A DNA stretch of 64,000 nucleotides from Pycnococcus provasolii (taxonomy: Eukaryota; Chlorophyta; Pseudoscourfieldiophyceae; Pseudoscourfieldiales): NCBI GenBank assembly GCA_049487715.1, contig CP150571.1, positions 1 to 64,000 of the forward strand, given 5' to 3'. Below, piece by piece: positions 10,201-20,378 of this stretch (the stretch's first letter is position 1; each line of letters starts with the position of its first letter). The position numbers and the translations under genes were made by a program. Under the pieces are notes generated by a model, which was not told the origin of the DNA, searched no databases, and was given only the letters and a program-made list of their open reading frames with translations.

Positions 10201-10402
10201 GGCGCAGGAGGAGCCAAAGAACATGGGGCCTTGGACGTTCGTACAGCCTCGACTGGTCACGACGATGCGCGGTCCGGACGGATCGGGCGATGTGCGCAAC
10301 GTCAAGTACGCCGGTCGCCCCGTGAGCGCAAGTCCAGCGACTGGCTCCGGCGCGATGCATCAGGCTGAGCTCCGCAGCCTGTTGGATACGGCATTCGCGT
10401 GA
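7286..10402 (+). CDS. OGDH: 2-oxoglutarate dehydrogenase E1 component, mitochondrial
   Basis: A 1038-residue protein from the ATG at 7286, near the usual length for eukaryotic E1. It decarboxylates 2-oxoglutarate with thiamine diphosphate and transfers the succinyl group to E2 in the TCA cycle. The N-terminus is rich in Ala, Arg and Thr, followed by a Ser/Pro tract (poly-Ser then PPPPPP), fitting a matrix presequence and linker. Family landmarks include [44 protein letters not shown] (the TPP/Mg site, near residue 432) and [13 protein letters not shown]. The transketolase-like C-terminal half has [20 protein letters not shown] and [11 protein letters not shown]. The frame is unbroken and no introns are seen. 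A TGTAA lies about 75 bp past the stop. Confidence 0.97.
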   Translation: [1038 protein letters not shown]

Positions 10403-10574
10403 GGTGGACAAAGCCGGTGCGGCGGTCACGCAAAAAAGAAGGAAACAGAGGTGAGTAAAATCTTAAAAGGCGTCGTGTAAACCCCAATAAGGAAATTCCG
10501 AACTCTTTTTCCCGGAGAGGTGCGGTCAAACTTTTGCCCCTGCCCAAGCCGCCCATGGCCCTCGCGCTACAAGC

Positions 10575-13500
10575 ATGCCGTGCTTGAAGGCTGCGCGCTC
10601 GCTTATCGTGGCCGCGCTTGTCGCGGCGCTCGCCGCGGCACTGGTGGCCGCGCTAGGCGAGGCGCCGGAAGTGCTACTTGACTACCTAAAAGGTTTCGGC
10701 TACGCTCCAGTTCGAACCTTTGTTGAGGGCGGCGAACCAATCTTCCTGTCGTCACGACTTTGTGTCGTCGACGCGTCCGACACGCGGCCGGTCGTGAGGC
10801 TCGAAGTATCCGTGGCGAACGCACGAGATGCGCCGTTGGAGAAACTCGCGTTGTCGGAGGAGGCGTTGCCTGGGGAGGAGGACTTTGTTAAGCCAGGCGA
10901 CGTAATCGTCACCACGGCACCGGACAAGCGACTCTTCATGGCGGGCGCGATGCTTCAGTGGTCGACGGACGACGACAAGAGCTCTCTTGCGGTCACGTGG
11001 AATGAAAGAATTGGGGGTGGCGCACTTGACGTGCGCACTGCGGCTACCGCGTCGCAGGCTTTATTCGCCGCCGCCCTGCGACGTCTCACGTACCAGCACA
11101 AGGGGGACAAGCCCTCCTTAAGTCCCCGCGCAATCTCGGTCACCATCGTTGACGCCGAGGGTGTACGCTCCATGCCCGCGACCATTGTCGTGAACGTCGT
11201 GCCAGTGAACGATAGACCGTCGCTTGACCTGAACGGCGCGCAAAACGCAGGCGACGACTTCTACGTGGAGCTTTCGGAGGTCGAACGTTCGCTTTCTGTT
11301 CCCGTCACCTCGCCGGACGTGGTAGTCGGTGATGTCGACGGCAATCTGCTGTCCAGGGCGACTGTGGAAATTACGGACGTGAGAGACCTTGTGCAGGACA
11401 CGCAGGTTGACGAGAACACTGGCGAGGTGGACGACGTGCTCGTCACGGCGGAGGAACTGGAGGTGAACAACACGGGAACTTCGATCGGAGCTTCGTTCGC
11501 CAACGGCACGCTCGAGCTGACCGGGTCAGACTTGCTCTCCAATTATCGCAAGGTACTTGCAAGTATTCGATATCGTCACCGTGGCGCATTTTGGGATTAC
11601 CCGGTCCCGCCCGGCATGGATGCGCGCCTGCGTCCTTCGTCGGAGCTCAAGTACACGATGGGGCTGCGACACATCAGCATCACCATCTACGATCTCATGG
11701 GTGGCAACGTCAGCGCAATGTCCGTCGTGAACGTGACGACTGTGAAGCGAGTCGGCGACCCGTTTGGCGACCCGACCTTACCCACACCTGCGTTTTGCAA
11801 CGGCCGTGGCGAGCTCGACGTCTTTGGCATTCTTGGCAAGGACCCGAATATGTGTATCTGCGATCCTGGATACGAGGGCTATAGCTGCGAGAACCACGTG
11901 TGCCTCGATCGTGGCGTGTACATACCCGCCGACCCTCTAGCTGGTATCGAGGCAAAGTGCGAATGCTTTCCAGGATATCGTGGCCAGTCGTGCGAAAACG
12001 AATGTTCCGGCCACGGTAAGGTTGATCCGGACGCGATGAGTGCAGATGTCGTTTGCATTTGTGATCCGGGCTATGTCGGCGTTGACTGCAGCGTGCAATG
12101 CAAGCCGTGTGATTATGCGCATGGAACGTGCGTACTATCAGGCGACGTTGAAGTTGATCGCGAGGATGTCGGATCTATGTATCCAGAAGATGCCGGTGAT
12201 TTTACATCCTGCCAGTGCGACGAGTGGTACATGGGTTCTAACTGCTCTGCGTACTGCCCCTGCGGCTCCGCTACGTACAACAATTTCACGGCAAACGGTA
12301 CATGCGTGTTTGACAGCGACACGTGGACGGCCACCTGTGAATGTGACGAAGGGTTTCTTGGAGGCTCGTGCGACATCGCATGCCCACCTTGCGAGCACGG
12401 CACTTGCGAGCTGTTAAAGATGTCCGATGACGACGTACCAGGCGATATTCCAACACCCGTTTGCACGTGCGATGAAACTGGACGCAACCAGCTCGGTGGA
12501 CAAGGCTGGGTGGGCGAGGATTGCACAATTCCATGCCAGCAATGCGTTCAGGGACGATGCATGTTCGAGGATGGTCGATGCGAGTGTGACATTGGATTCG
12601 CGGGAGCGAAGTGTGAAGGAGAGTGCATGGGAAATGGAGTCATCACGTTCTTGAATTCCTCGTCACTGAATATTGCCTCGAATATTGCAGAGCAGATCGT
12701 GGAGCTTGCTCGCTTTCCTCTTCTTACACCGAATGCGGCAGATATGTACACCACTGGAATTTTTGATGTGGGAGAACTGTACAATATGACCAACCCTGAC
12801 GAGTCCGAGTTTACCCTTGCATACTGCTCTTGCTTCTTTGAGGCACGCAATGGTCTGAATGGCTTTGGATTTACAGGAGCTTTCTGTGAGGTTGACTGCC
12901 CCCCGTGTGACTATGAATACGGCCGGTGCCAGTACGATGGTGAGGAAGCATTCTGCGACTGCGATAAGGAACGCAAGAACGGTCTCAAGGCATCGGCGGA
13001 TCTGCTCGCGGGAGAGGCCGAAGGAATCGGTTATACCGGCAGCGACTGTTCGATACCATGCAGGCCATGCTTCAATGGTACGTGCAATATGGCACCAGGC
13101 ACTTTAGGCGAGTGCATATGCGAGGCTGGCTACAGCAGTGAGACGTGCCTGATTGAATGCGGCATCGACGGCACCTCGCTTCTCAACGCCGAGAAAATTG
13201 GCAGTCGTGGAACATTAAACCGCACAGGTGCCCTACTTGGGCAGGGCATTGTGGGCGTTGATCCGAAGACGGGGCTTGCGATAAATACGACGCACGTTTG
13301 CGAGTGCGACTATATGTGGGCGGGTGAACTGTGCTCGTACGAATGCCCATGGCCGTACGACGAAGACCACGGTGACTGCTTGATGAAGCCCGAAACAGAT
13401 GATGACTACGGCCAGCCTTACCACACGGAAATTCTGTGCCACGAAGGGTGGACGGGTCGCCCGCCAGAGGAGTACTTTCTCCAACCCAATTCTCCGTCAA

Positions 13501-16500
13501 TGCACCTCAATTGCAGCAAGCAATGCAACCCGTGCAAATATGGCACATGTTTGGATACTGGCGAGTGCCTCTGCGACTACGGCATCATCTGGCAGTCGCC
13601 TATCACGCAGGTCGACAATGTGAAATTGCATCGCACGGGCAATCTCCCCTACCCGCAGCTGAACGCCTCTGATGTGGATGTGGACGCGTTTGGAAGACAA
13701 TTTTACCCATATATCGAGTCTGTTCATCGCTGCGAGGTCAGGCATCCGTGCAATGGCAACGGCGAATATTTGAACGCGACATGTGGCGCAGATGGCAACG
13801 GCACGGTTGTCAACGGCACTGACCTTATCATACTTCGCATTGGTGTAGAACGTGAGAAGTTTGCAATTGGCTGCACTGGGATCAACGTGAATGGCACAAA
13901 GTGCGTCGACGGCGTTTACCTTTTTGGAATGGCTTACATGGAAGTCGACGGCTCGCGGCCGAACAAGCTGATTCGAGGTTTTGATCACTTTGGCCAAATT
14001 CATGGAGGTATTTGTGAGGAGGAGCCAGACCCTGAAACGGGGCTGAATATTTACGGCGGTAGCTGCGCTTGCGACAATGTGCGCAATGGACGCTTTGCGC
14101 ATCCGAGCGCAGCGTCACTTCCTCGCGGTTCGTATGACTATGAATTTCAAGGATGGGCAGGACCGACATGCAACATTCCGTGTGCCCCATGCTCAGAGAA
14201 TGGGCAGTGCGACATCATGACGGGCGATTGCAAGTGCTTTGATGGTTGGAATGGATATCGATGCTTGACGCCGTGCGAGCCTTGCGGCAATGGAAAGTGC
14301 CTTTATGACGGCACGTGCCTATGCGATGGAGGACGACGACGGCGCGATGGGAGTTTTGCACTGCGCCTCGCTCGCGACCCGCTCTTTAAGGAGAAGGGAA
14401 TCCACAAATTTGTCGAGGGTGGCACCCTGCGAACAATGTACCAGCATCCCATGTACAACTATCAAAACGCGATCGAGGACTACCTGTTTGAGATTGAATA
14501 TGAGTGCCCACACCGGGAGGACTGCAAATCTCGCTTCCCGGATACACACCTGCCGATTCGTCCTGAGCAGGATTACTACCGGTACACAGTTCCAGACACC
14601 GTGGCTGTAGAGCAGGTGGTCGAAGCTGTCGCTGATCTCGACCGCCGTATCGCGCATCTAAAGAACTTAACTGCAACCATACCTTACGCGCTGAATAGGA
14701 CGCGTGTCGGTGTGCCAGATTGGTTTCGCGAGGTTACCGTCGAACAGACTGTTCTATGCGACGAAGAGTGTATGCAGCGATTCGTGAATCGTGAATGGGG
14801 ACGTTCCATGGAATCATGCGGCGACAGCTGGGGTGGTGACTCGCCCTCAGACGGTGTTAGGCCGCACCACTGTGACAATGTGAAGAAGGCTCACCTAGTG
14901 AACATTGCCAACCTCGAGATTGGAAGGTTGAAGTTTCTACGCCAGGAACTTTTCGCCTACGCCTCTGCGGAGGTGACATGGGTCGAGCTGAATTTGGACG
15001 AGCGGCAGGCACTTTTGGATGTGTTCGTAAGAGGCAAGCTGAATGGTGAAACTAACGAGTGGGAGGAGAAGCAGTCGCCAAACTACTACAATATTTGGAT
15101 CACGCACCAGCTCATTTACGGCAGTGGATCAGGCAATGGCGCGTACAGCGGCTGGAATTGTTCCATCCCCTGTGACAAGTGCGATGCAGACCATGGCACG
15201 TGCCAATTCGATGGATCGTGCGAGTGCGAGCCAGGATGGTACGGTGCAGCATGCGACAGAAGATGCGACTGCTTCCGTCTTGACTGTTCGGCGTCTGCCG
15301 ATCGACAGGCATGTGAGGCGGCTGGTCAGGGAGGGCTGAAGTCCGCGCGCAGTGACAGCGGATACGAGATTCGAGCATTTGGCACGTGCATGCGTGACGG
15401 AGCTTGCCTCTGCCATCCTGACGACACTGGCCTGATGTACAATGGCAAGGACTGCTTCACCCCCTGCGAGCCGTGCAGCCACGGGGTTTGCCAGCTTGAC
15501 GGATCATGCAAGTGCAACTCGGGATGGTCAGGCCCGGCGTGCGACACGAAAAATCACACAGAGTGCCTGCCATGCGATTACCTGCACGGCTCATGCCAAA
15601 CAGACGGCACTTGTCTCTGCTTCAATGGGTACACCGGCCTCGACTGTTCCATCCCATGCTCGCCATGCCACAATGGAGCTTGTCAGATTGACGGTTCCTG
15701 CAAGTGCCGCATCGGATGGGCGGGTGCGGACTGCACCGTCAGCGTGGGCACTTCGCTCGTTGCGTCAAACTTCGCGTTCAGCGATGAAGGTTGGACGGCA
15801 TATAATAACAGCTGTCTCGGAACTTGGCAGCACGTGTCCTCGGACGACTATCCGGAGGGCATTGCGCGGTTCGAGGCCACGCACGTTGCACACGAAGCCT
15901 GCCCGGTGAGCGACGGCCTAAGCTGGGTATCTGGTGGCTCGGCGGGACGAGGGCACGTCGTGATGGTCGACCGTCTACCGCAGGATCGCAAGCACGAGAT
16001 GATGCACTTTCGAGCACCTCCCAAATTTCGTGGGAACATGGGTGCGGCGTACAACGGGAGCTTCATCTACAGCCTGCACCTGTCCACGGCGTCGCACGCA
16101 CCACACGTCAACTTTCTGGACTCACACCACGCGCGCGAACGGCTTCCCGACGGTTACGACGAGGCATCTCTTGAGCGCTCCGACCTGCTCCTCCTCGGCG
16201 GAGCCGCTGGCTTTGGACTCGACGTCCCGAACCTCGAGTCCATGCACAAGGACGATGTGTACAAGTGGAGTCGTGAGCACTTCCCCGAGTTGCGCTTGAA
16301 TGTCCGTTGGACACACGAGCGCCTCGTGCACACCGTTCGGTTCTACCTGGAAGCGCCTCAGGTGATGCTCGGTATCCATGCGAGCAACCTCAGTCCCGAC
16401 GGCATGGGTGGATGGAAGGATGTTCCACAGGAGTGCCTCGCGGAGGCTAGTCGATGCGACGTCAACTTCGCGTTCCCTCTGCACGAGGATGCGCCTTGGT

Positions 16501-18443
16501 ACAATGTGCCGGCCGTTCCCGCGGGTTTTGACTGGCTTGCGGGCGCGCCGGTACCACCCACACAGCGAGAGGATACCGAGTACATTGCCGCGTCGCGTAG
16601 GAGCGGCGGGGGTGGTGCCGAGCGACAGCCTATATCTCCGCTCATTTCCCCCGGAAATCCTTGGACGTGGAATCCGTACGGCTACTCGGGGGGCGATGGT
16701 GGTGAAACGTGGAGCCATGAGCCAGGACCAACGAGCAATCTGTGGGACATAGAGGCTTACAACACGGGACGACGTGTGGGGCAGGATGTCATGGAATTCA
16801 GCATGCCGCGAACTGCATCAAGTCTTTCGAAGAATACGCGCGAAAGTGACTACGTCGATGTTCGCCATGCACCGAACCACGGTAGGCAAGAGTACGGCAT
16901 GTACCGGGTCAGCGTTAGCCAGTGGCAGCCGTGGCAGACATGGAGCATGCCACCGGAAGTTTATGAGGCGATTCGCATCAATCGGCACGAACGGTGGGGC
17001 CAACGCGCCACGTTTGAAGACTTGGCATGGTGCCTTGGTTCCGTTCGCGATGTGCTCCTTCGCGCCGACTACGTTGGCGACGCCGATGGTGACAGAACGG
17101 CGTTGGGAGAGGGCGAGCTCGTGCAGCTTGGATTTGCTGCATTCGTGCGTAGGGGAGCTGAGGGAGCCGAGGGCGAAGAGCGTGACTTCCAGCGCTACCT
17201 CAAACACATTCGAATATACGCGGAGCTATACGAGGTTCGCTTCCTGCGCGAGTTCATTGCAGCATATGAAGAGCTGCTTCGCCTTTCCATTTGCTCCGGA
17301 AACGGTGTCTATGAGACGGTCAATGAGACCGCGGTAATCTGCAAATGCCAAGAAGGGTGGATCGGAAGCAACGAGCTCGACTGCGACCTCGAGTGTCCGC
17401 CATGCATTCATGGAGAATGTGCATCTAAGGATGGTTACGCGTTTTGCGACTGCGAATTTGGATGGACGGGGCCTATCTGCAACACGCCTTGCACGGAGTG
17501 CAACTACGAGCACTCCACGTGCAGCTACCGCGTGAAGAGGCCGGAAAAAATGGGTAAAAGATTCCAATTCTTTGGAAGTGGTGCGATCGTCATGTCTGTG
17601 ATGGATCAGCTCGAGGAAATTGCAAACGGGACCTTGGTCGTGCAGCCACTGTGCATGTGCTCGTCTGGATACGGCGGTCCCACCTGCGACGGCGAGTGCC
17701 CTCCATGCGCGTACACGAACGATGAGACTGGCAACGTTACGGCTATTTGCAATCAGGACACGTATTACGCTGACACGCTCGAGCCATTTTGCGAGTGCGC
17801 ACCTGGGTTCACGGGATTGCTCTGCGAGCTGACATGCCCCTTCACGTGCGGCGATGGTAACTGTTCTCACACGATGAAGGGCGAGCGCTACAGCACATAC
17901 GATGCACAGGGTATCCCTTACGAGACGCAGGGCAACCGTCCGTACTGCGAGTGCAACACGGGATACGTTGGATCCGCGTGCTCGCTACCATGCCCGTACA
18001 CGCCGTCGCATCCGCAGTTCCAGGGTCCGGATGTCGATTCGTACTGCGCCGGCCGTGGTGAATGCGTTGACAGTGGTGGATTCAGCACGTGCCAGTGTGT
18101 CGAGGGTCTGATTGGCGAGGCGTGCACTGAGTACCGAAACCTATGTGGTGACCGCGTAATCAACGCGGATCTTGGAGAGGTTTGCGACGACGGCAACGTG
18201 GAACCGGGCGATGGTTGCAACGAATTTTGCCAAGAGGAAGCTGGATGGGAATGTGTGGACACCGCGCGGGAGGACATTAGGCCGATCGTGGGTGTCGAGA
18301 CGGTGTTCTTCTCTGACTGCGCGCCATTCAGCCCCCCACCTCCGCCTAGCCCACCCCCGAGTCCCCCTCCGCCGCCGCCGCCGCCAAGCCCTCCGCCACC
18401 GCTGCCTCCACGCCCACCACCGCCACCCCTGCCCATCGGATAA
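10575..18443 (+). CDS. Giant secreted EGF/laminin-like protein with Pro-rich tail
   Basis: A 2622-residue protein in one 7.9-kb exon. A cleavable signal peptide opens it (Leu/Ala/Val core, about residues 8-26). Residues 30-400 resemble cadherin-like/CSPG repeats (VVNVVPVNDRPSLDLNG). From about 405 come many EGF and laminin-EGF units of the form C-x-C-x4-G-x2-G-x2-C (for example CICDPGYEGYSCENHVC). A laminin-IV/B-like domain near 1735-1870 (HFRAPPKFRGN, then SDLLLLGGAAGFGL) is followed by a long unassigned insert and more EGF units. Near 2524-2560 a cysteine module of the DUF4215 type (GEVCDDGNVEPGDGCNEFC) occurs. The last 37 residues are a pherophorin-like S-P-P-P tail. No membrane anchor is seen, so it is probably extracellular or wall-bound. 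Its ligand is unknown. Two TGTAA motifs follow the stop. Confidence 0.85.
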   Translation: MPCLKAARSLIVAALVAALAAALVAALGEAPEVLLDYLKGFGYAPVRTFVEGGEPIFLSSRLCVVDASDTRPVVRLEVSVANARDAPLEKLALSEEALPGEEDFVKPGDVIVTTAPDKRLFMAGAMLQWSTDDDKSSLAVTWNERIGGGALDVRTAATASQALFAAALRRLTYQHKGDKPSLSPRAISVTIVDAEGVRSMPATIVVNVVPVNDRPSLDLNGAQNAGDDFYVELSEVERSLSVPVTSPDVVVGDVDGNLLSRATVEITDVRDLVQDTQVDENTGEVDDVLVTAEELEVNNTGTSIGASFANGTLELTGSDLLSNYRKVLASIRYRHRGAFWDYPVPPGMDARLRPSSELKYTMGLRHISITIYDLMGGNVSAMSVVNVTTVKRVGDPFGDPTLPTPAFCNGRGELDVFGILGKDPNMCICDPGYEGYSCENHVCLDRGVYIPADPLAGIEAKCECFPGYRGQSCENECSGHGKVDPDAMSADVVCICDPGYVGVDCSVQCKPCDYAHGTCVLSGDVEVDREDVGSMYPEDAGDFTSCQCDEWYMGSNCSAYCPCGSATYNNFTANGTCVFDSDTWTATCECDEGFLGGSCDIACPPCEHGTCELLKMSDDDVPGDIPTPVCTCDETGRNQLGGQGWVGEDCTIPCQQCVQGRCMFEDGRCECDIGFAGAKCEGECMGNGVITFLNSSSLNIASNIAEQIVELARFPLLTPNAADMYTTGIFDVGELYNMTNPDESEFTLAYCSCFFEARNGLNGFGFTGAFCEVDCPPCDYEYGRCQYDGEEAFCDCDKERKNGLKASADLLAGEAEGIGYTGSDCSIPCRPCFNGTCNMAPGTLGECICEAGYSSETCLIECGIDGTSLLNAEKIGSRGTLNRTGALLGQGIVGVDPKTGLAINTTHVCECDYMWAGELCSYECPWPYDEDHGDCLMKPETDDDYGQPYHTEILCHEGWTGRPPEEYFLQPNSPSMHLNCSKQCNPCKYGTCLDTGECLCDYGIIWQSPITQVDNVKLHRTGNLPYPQLNASDVDVDAFGRQFYPYIESVHRCEVRHPCNGNGEYLNATCGADGNGTVVNGTDLIILRIGVEREKFAIGCTGINVNGTKCVDGVYLFGMAYMEVDGSRPNKLIRGFDHFGQIHGGICEEEPDPETGLNIYGGSCACDNVRNGRFAHPSAASLPRGSYDYEFQGWAGPTCNIPCAPCSENGQCDIMTGDCKCFDGWNGYRCLTPCEPCGNGKCLYDGTCLCDGGRRRRDGSFALRLARDPLFKEKGIHKFVEGGTLRTMYQHPMYNYQNAIEDYLFEIEYECPHREDCKSRFPDTHLPIRPEQDYYRYTVPDTVAVEQVVEAVADLDRRIAHLKNLTATIPYALNRTRVGVPDWFREVTVEQTVLCDEECMQRFVNREWGRSMESCGDSWGGDSPSDGVRPHHCDNVKKAHLVNIANLEIGRLKFLRQELFAYASAEVTWVELNLDERQALLDVFVRGKLNGETNEWEEKQSPNYYNIWITHQLIYGSGSGNGAYSGWNCSIPCDKCDADHGTCQFDGSCECEPGWYGAACDRRCDCFRLDCSASADRQACEAAGQGGLKSARSDSGYEIRAFGTCMRDGACLCHPDDTGLMYNGKDCFTPCEPCSHGVCQLDGSCKCNSGWSGPACDTKNHTECLPCDYLHGSCQTDGTCLCFNGYTGLDCSIPCSPCHNGACQIDGSCKCRIGWAGADCTVSVGTSLVASNFAFSDEGWTAYNNSCLGTWQHVSSDDYPEGIARFEATHVAHEACPVSDGLSWVSGGSAGRGHVVMVDRLPQDRKHEMMHFRAPPKFRGNMGAAYNGSFIYSLHLSTASHAPHVNFLDSHHARERLPDGYDEASLERSDLLLLGGAAGFGLDVPNLESMHKDDVYKWSREHFPELRLNVRWTHERLVHTVRFYLEAPQVMLGIHASNLSPDGMGGWKDVPQECLAEASRCDVNFAFPLHEDAPWYNVPAVPAGFDWLAGAPVPPTQREDTEYIAASRRSGGGGAERQPISPLISPGNPWTWNPYGYSGGDGGETWSHEPGPTSNLWDIEAYNTGRRVGQDVMEFSMPRTASSLSKNTRESDYVDVRHAPNHGRQEYGMYRVSVSQWQPWQTWSMPPEVYEAIRINRHERWGQRATFEDLAWCLGSVRDVLLRADYVGDADGDRTALGEGELVQLGFAAFVRRGAEGAEGEERDFQRYLKHIRIYAELYEVRFLREFIAAYEELLRLSICSGNGVYETVNETAVICKCQEGWIGSNELDCDLECPPCIHGECASKDGYAFCDCEFGWTGPICNTPCTECNYEHSTCSYRVKRPEKMGKRFQFFGSGAIVMSVMDQLEEIANGTLVVQPLCMCSSGYGGPTCDGECPPCAYTNDETGNVTAICNQDTYYADTLEPFCECAPGFTGLLCELTCPFTCGDGNCSHTMKGERYSTYDAQGIPYETQGNRPYCECNTGYVGSACSLPCPYTPSHPQFQGPDVDSYCAGRGECVDSGGFSTCQCVEGLIGEACTEYRNLCGDRVINADLGEVCDDGNVEPGDGCNEFCQEEAGWECVDTAREDIRPIVGVETVFFSDCAPFSPPPPPSPPPSPPPPPPPPSPPPPLPPRPPPPPLPIG

Positions 18444-18570
18444 AAAGTAAGTTTTTTGTATTGTGTGTAATTCTATTCTTGTATTTTGTTTTGTAAACAG
18501 CACAGATCATTAATCGCGCTCGCCATGTATGTATGTAAAAAAACGCGATGCTTAATGGGATGAATGTCAA

Positions 18571-18640
18571 TGGTGTGATTGAATGGACGACCGTTGGACA
18601 AAGTTGACAACCTTGACTCAAGTTGTATTACTCAACGATC
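18571..18640. repeat. Dispersed 3'-junction element, copy B
   Basis: The core GGACGACCGTTGGACAAAGT starts at 18585, and the second block, GTATTACTCAACGATC, ends at about 18640. The end of the element reaches the stop codon of the facing B3 gene. It matches copies at about 4733 and 58998. Confidence 0.7.
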
Positions 18641-20118
18641 AACTCCACTTTTCCAAATCTGTGCAAGGATTCCTTGCACGATGAATCGAAATTCGCACCC
18701 GCTTCGCGCCCGGGTCGACTGGCCACGACTCGCCGCCTTGCGCTGGTGCGGGGTCGACGTATGTGGACGGCAGCGGCGTGCAGCATATCGCATCGCCTAC
18801 GCAGATGCGCTGGTCGATGGCGAAGCCACGCCATCCGCCAGAAAAACCACCGCTCGCCATGCCGCCAGAATACTGGCTTGCCGCCCTCACGAGCCACACG
18901 ACTGGCCAACGCGCACCGCCATCAGGAAGCGAGCGAACTTCCTCGCCTTTTAGTGCACGCCCATCAGTCGTCGGCGGCAGAAGTTTCACAGCCTCCTCGC
19001 CATGCTTCGACGTACTTACCTTCAGCGCTTGGCCTCGACGCATCTCCTCGCCCGCCATTTCCAGGTAGAGGACGTGCTTGGACCCAGGCCTGCCTTTCGG
19101 CATGTGGTTGACGATCCCGATCGGTCCCTCGCACCAGAACCCTCCGTCGACCATCGACGGCAACATGATCTTGATAAACGACGGGGCGCCGTATTTTTTC
19201 GTTGCAGCCTCCGCGGCCGCCTTTGCCTCGTCATGCGCAGTCTCCACAGCAGTCTGCTCAGGAAAGTTTGTATGCTCGAGTCGAAGAGCACCAAATATCG
19301 GGTGTTTCCGATTATCGTACGGGTCTTTTTTTCTTCGCACGTGGCGCCACCCTCCGCTCGTCAACCTCCTCTGCGTAGTCTTTCAATGGTACGTGCTTGA
19401 GTCGTCCGCTGCTCCTTGAAGGCGTTCTGCTGCTATTATCGCGCTGCGCACGCGACACCAGTGTCGGGCGTCGGCTAGCCTGCGGTGTGACGGGCGTAGT
19501 TGGCGTCATCGCCTGCACCGTGCTGACAATGCCAAGCTGTCGCATTCGCTCCATATTGCGTTGTATTTGCTCCTGGCGCTTGAGTTCATACTCCGAGAGC
19601 GCGGCAGACACGGCGGCTGGTGCCGTAACCTTGCGAGCTGCGGCGGTGGTTGACGGACCTGCTTCGGCAGGTGCGGCGCTTGCGGCGTTGGCGTCCGGCT
19701 TGGCTGGCGTCGACCGACTCGGTGCTGCAGGTGCTTGAGGTTTCAGCGTCGGTGGTGGCGTAGTTTTCGCATTTAGCTGCGGCTTCTCGAGCGTGTCAGC
19801 TTTTCGCTTTCCGCTGCTGTTTGCTTGTGCTGGTGCACTTGGCGGCAGCGGCGGCGGCGGTTCATTCTTCGGCGCGGAAGCAACGCCTTTCTTCGGCGAC
19901 GGTTGATGAGGTTGATCACTCACGAGAATTGTGCGCAGATCGTGGAGCGTGATGTCTTCGCTGTCCCCGTCCTCGTAGTGTATGAGGAACCACCTCTTAG
20001 CCGGGTAGTAGGAGTCTACCGTACCCTCGTACGCAACTCCGCCGAACAACTTCTGCACGCGTCGCCCGACGAGCGCGTGCCTGGCGCTTTGCTTCGCGGG
20101 AATCGCGGCTGGCGACAT
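18639..20118 (-). CDS. Tudor-like plus B3-domain protein, one-base frame break
   Basis: About 492 residues if one base is skipped. The ATG at 20118 starts a Tudor-like domain (residues about 13-60: LVGRRVQKLFGGVAYEG, YEDGDSEDITLHDL), of the sort that binds histone tails. A low-complexity Pro/Ala-rich linker follows, then a basic KRQEQIQRNMERMRQLG helix. The C-terminal domain reads SFIKIMLPSMVDGGFW, then SGGWRGFAIDQRICVGDA. That is the B3 fold of plant DNA-binding proteins, closest in style to the At5g42700 group. The two parts lie in different frames, and continuity is restored by dropping one A from the A7 run on the coding strand (19326-19332). A sequence error or recent indel is the simplest reading. 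Likely a nuclear chromatin or transcription regulator. Confidence 0.75.
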
Positions 20119-20378
20119 GTTAGGGGAGCAAGCGATGATGATGACCAGCGATGATGCTGACAAGCGATGATGATGACCCGCGATGCTGTGAGGAGCAGTG
20201 ACAAGCGTGCCCTTGTTGGGTGGGAGACGACGAGGGGGAGGAGGAAACAACACGGGGGGAGGAGGGAGGGGAAGAAAGACGAACGAATAACGACTGGTTT
20301 CCTTCCCCGACTGACACCACGCTGCACGCTTCACTTGTCTTTCCACGTCACGCCACCTCGCTCGCCGCCGCCGCGAAC
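20119..20378. promoter_or_regulatory. Divergent intergenic region with GATGATGA-type repeats
   Basis: A 260-bp gap between divergent genes. At 20133-20185 there are imperfect repeats of GCGATGATGATGACC, giving several out-of-frame ATG-like triplets upstream of the rightward gene. A purine-rich stretch covers 20225-20290. Confidence 0.5.

Noticed and set aside
8282-10429. Open frame of 715 residues on the minus strand
   Set aside because: It lies wholly opposite OGDH; high GC leaves the antisense frame open by chance.
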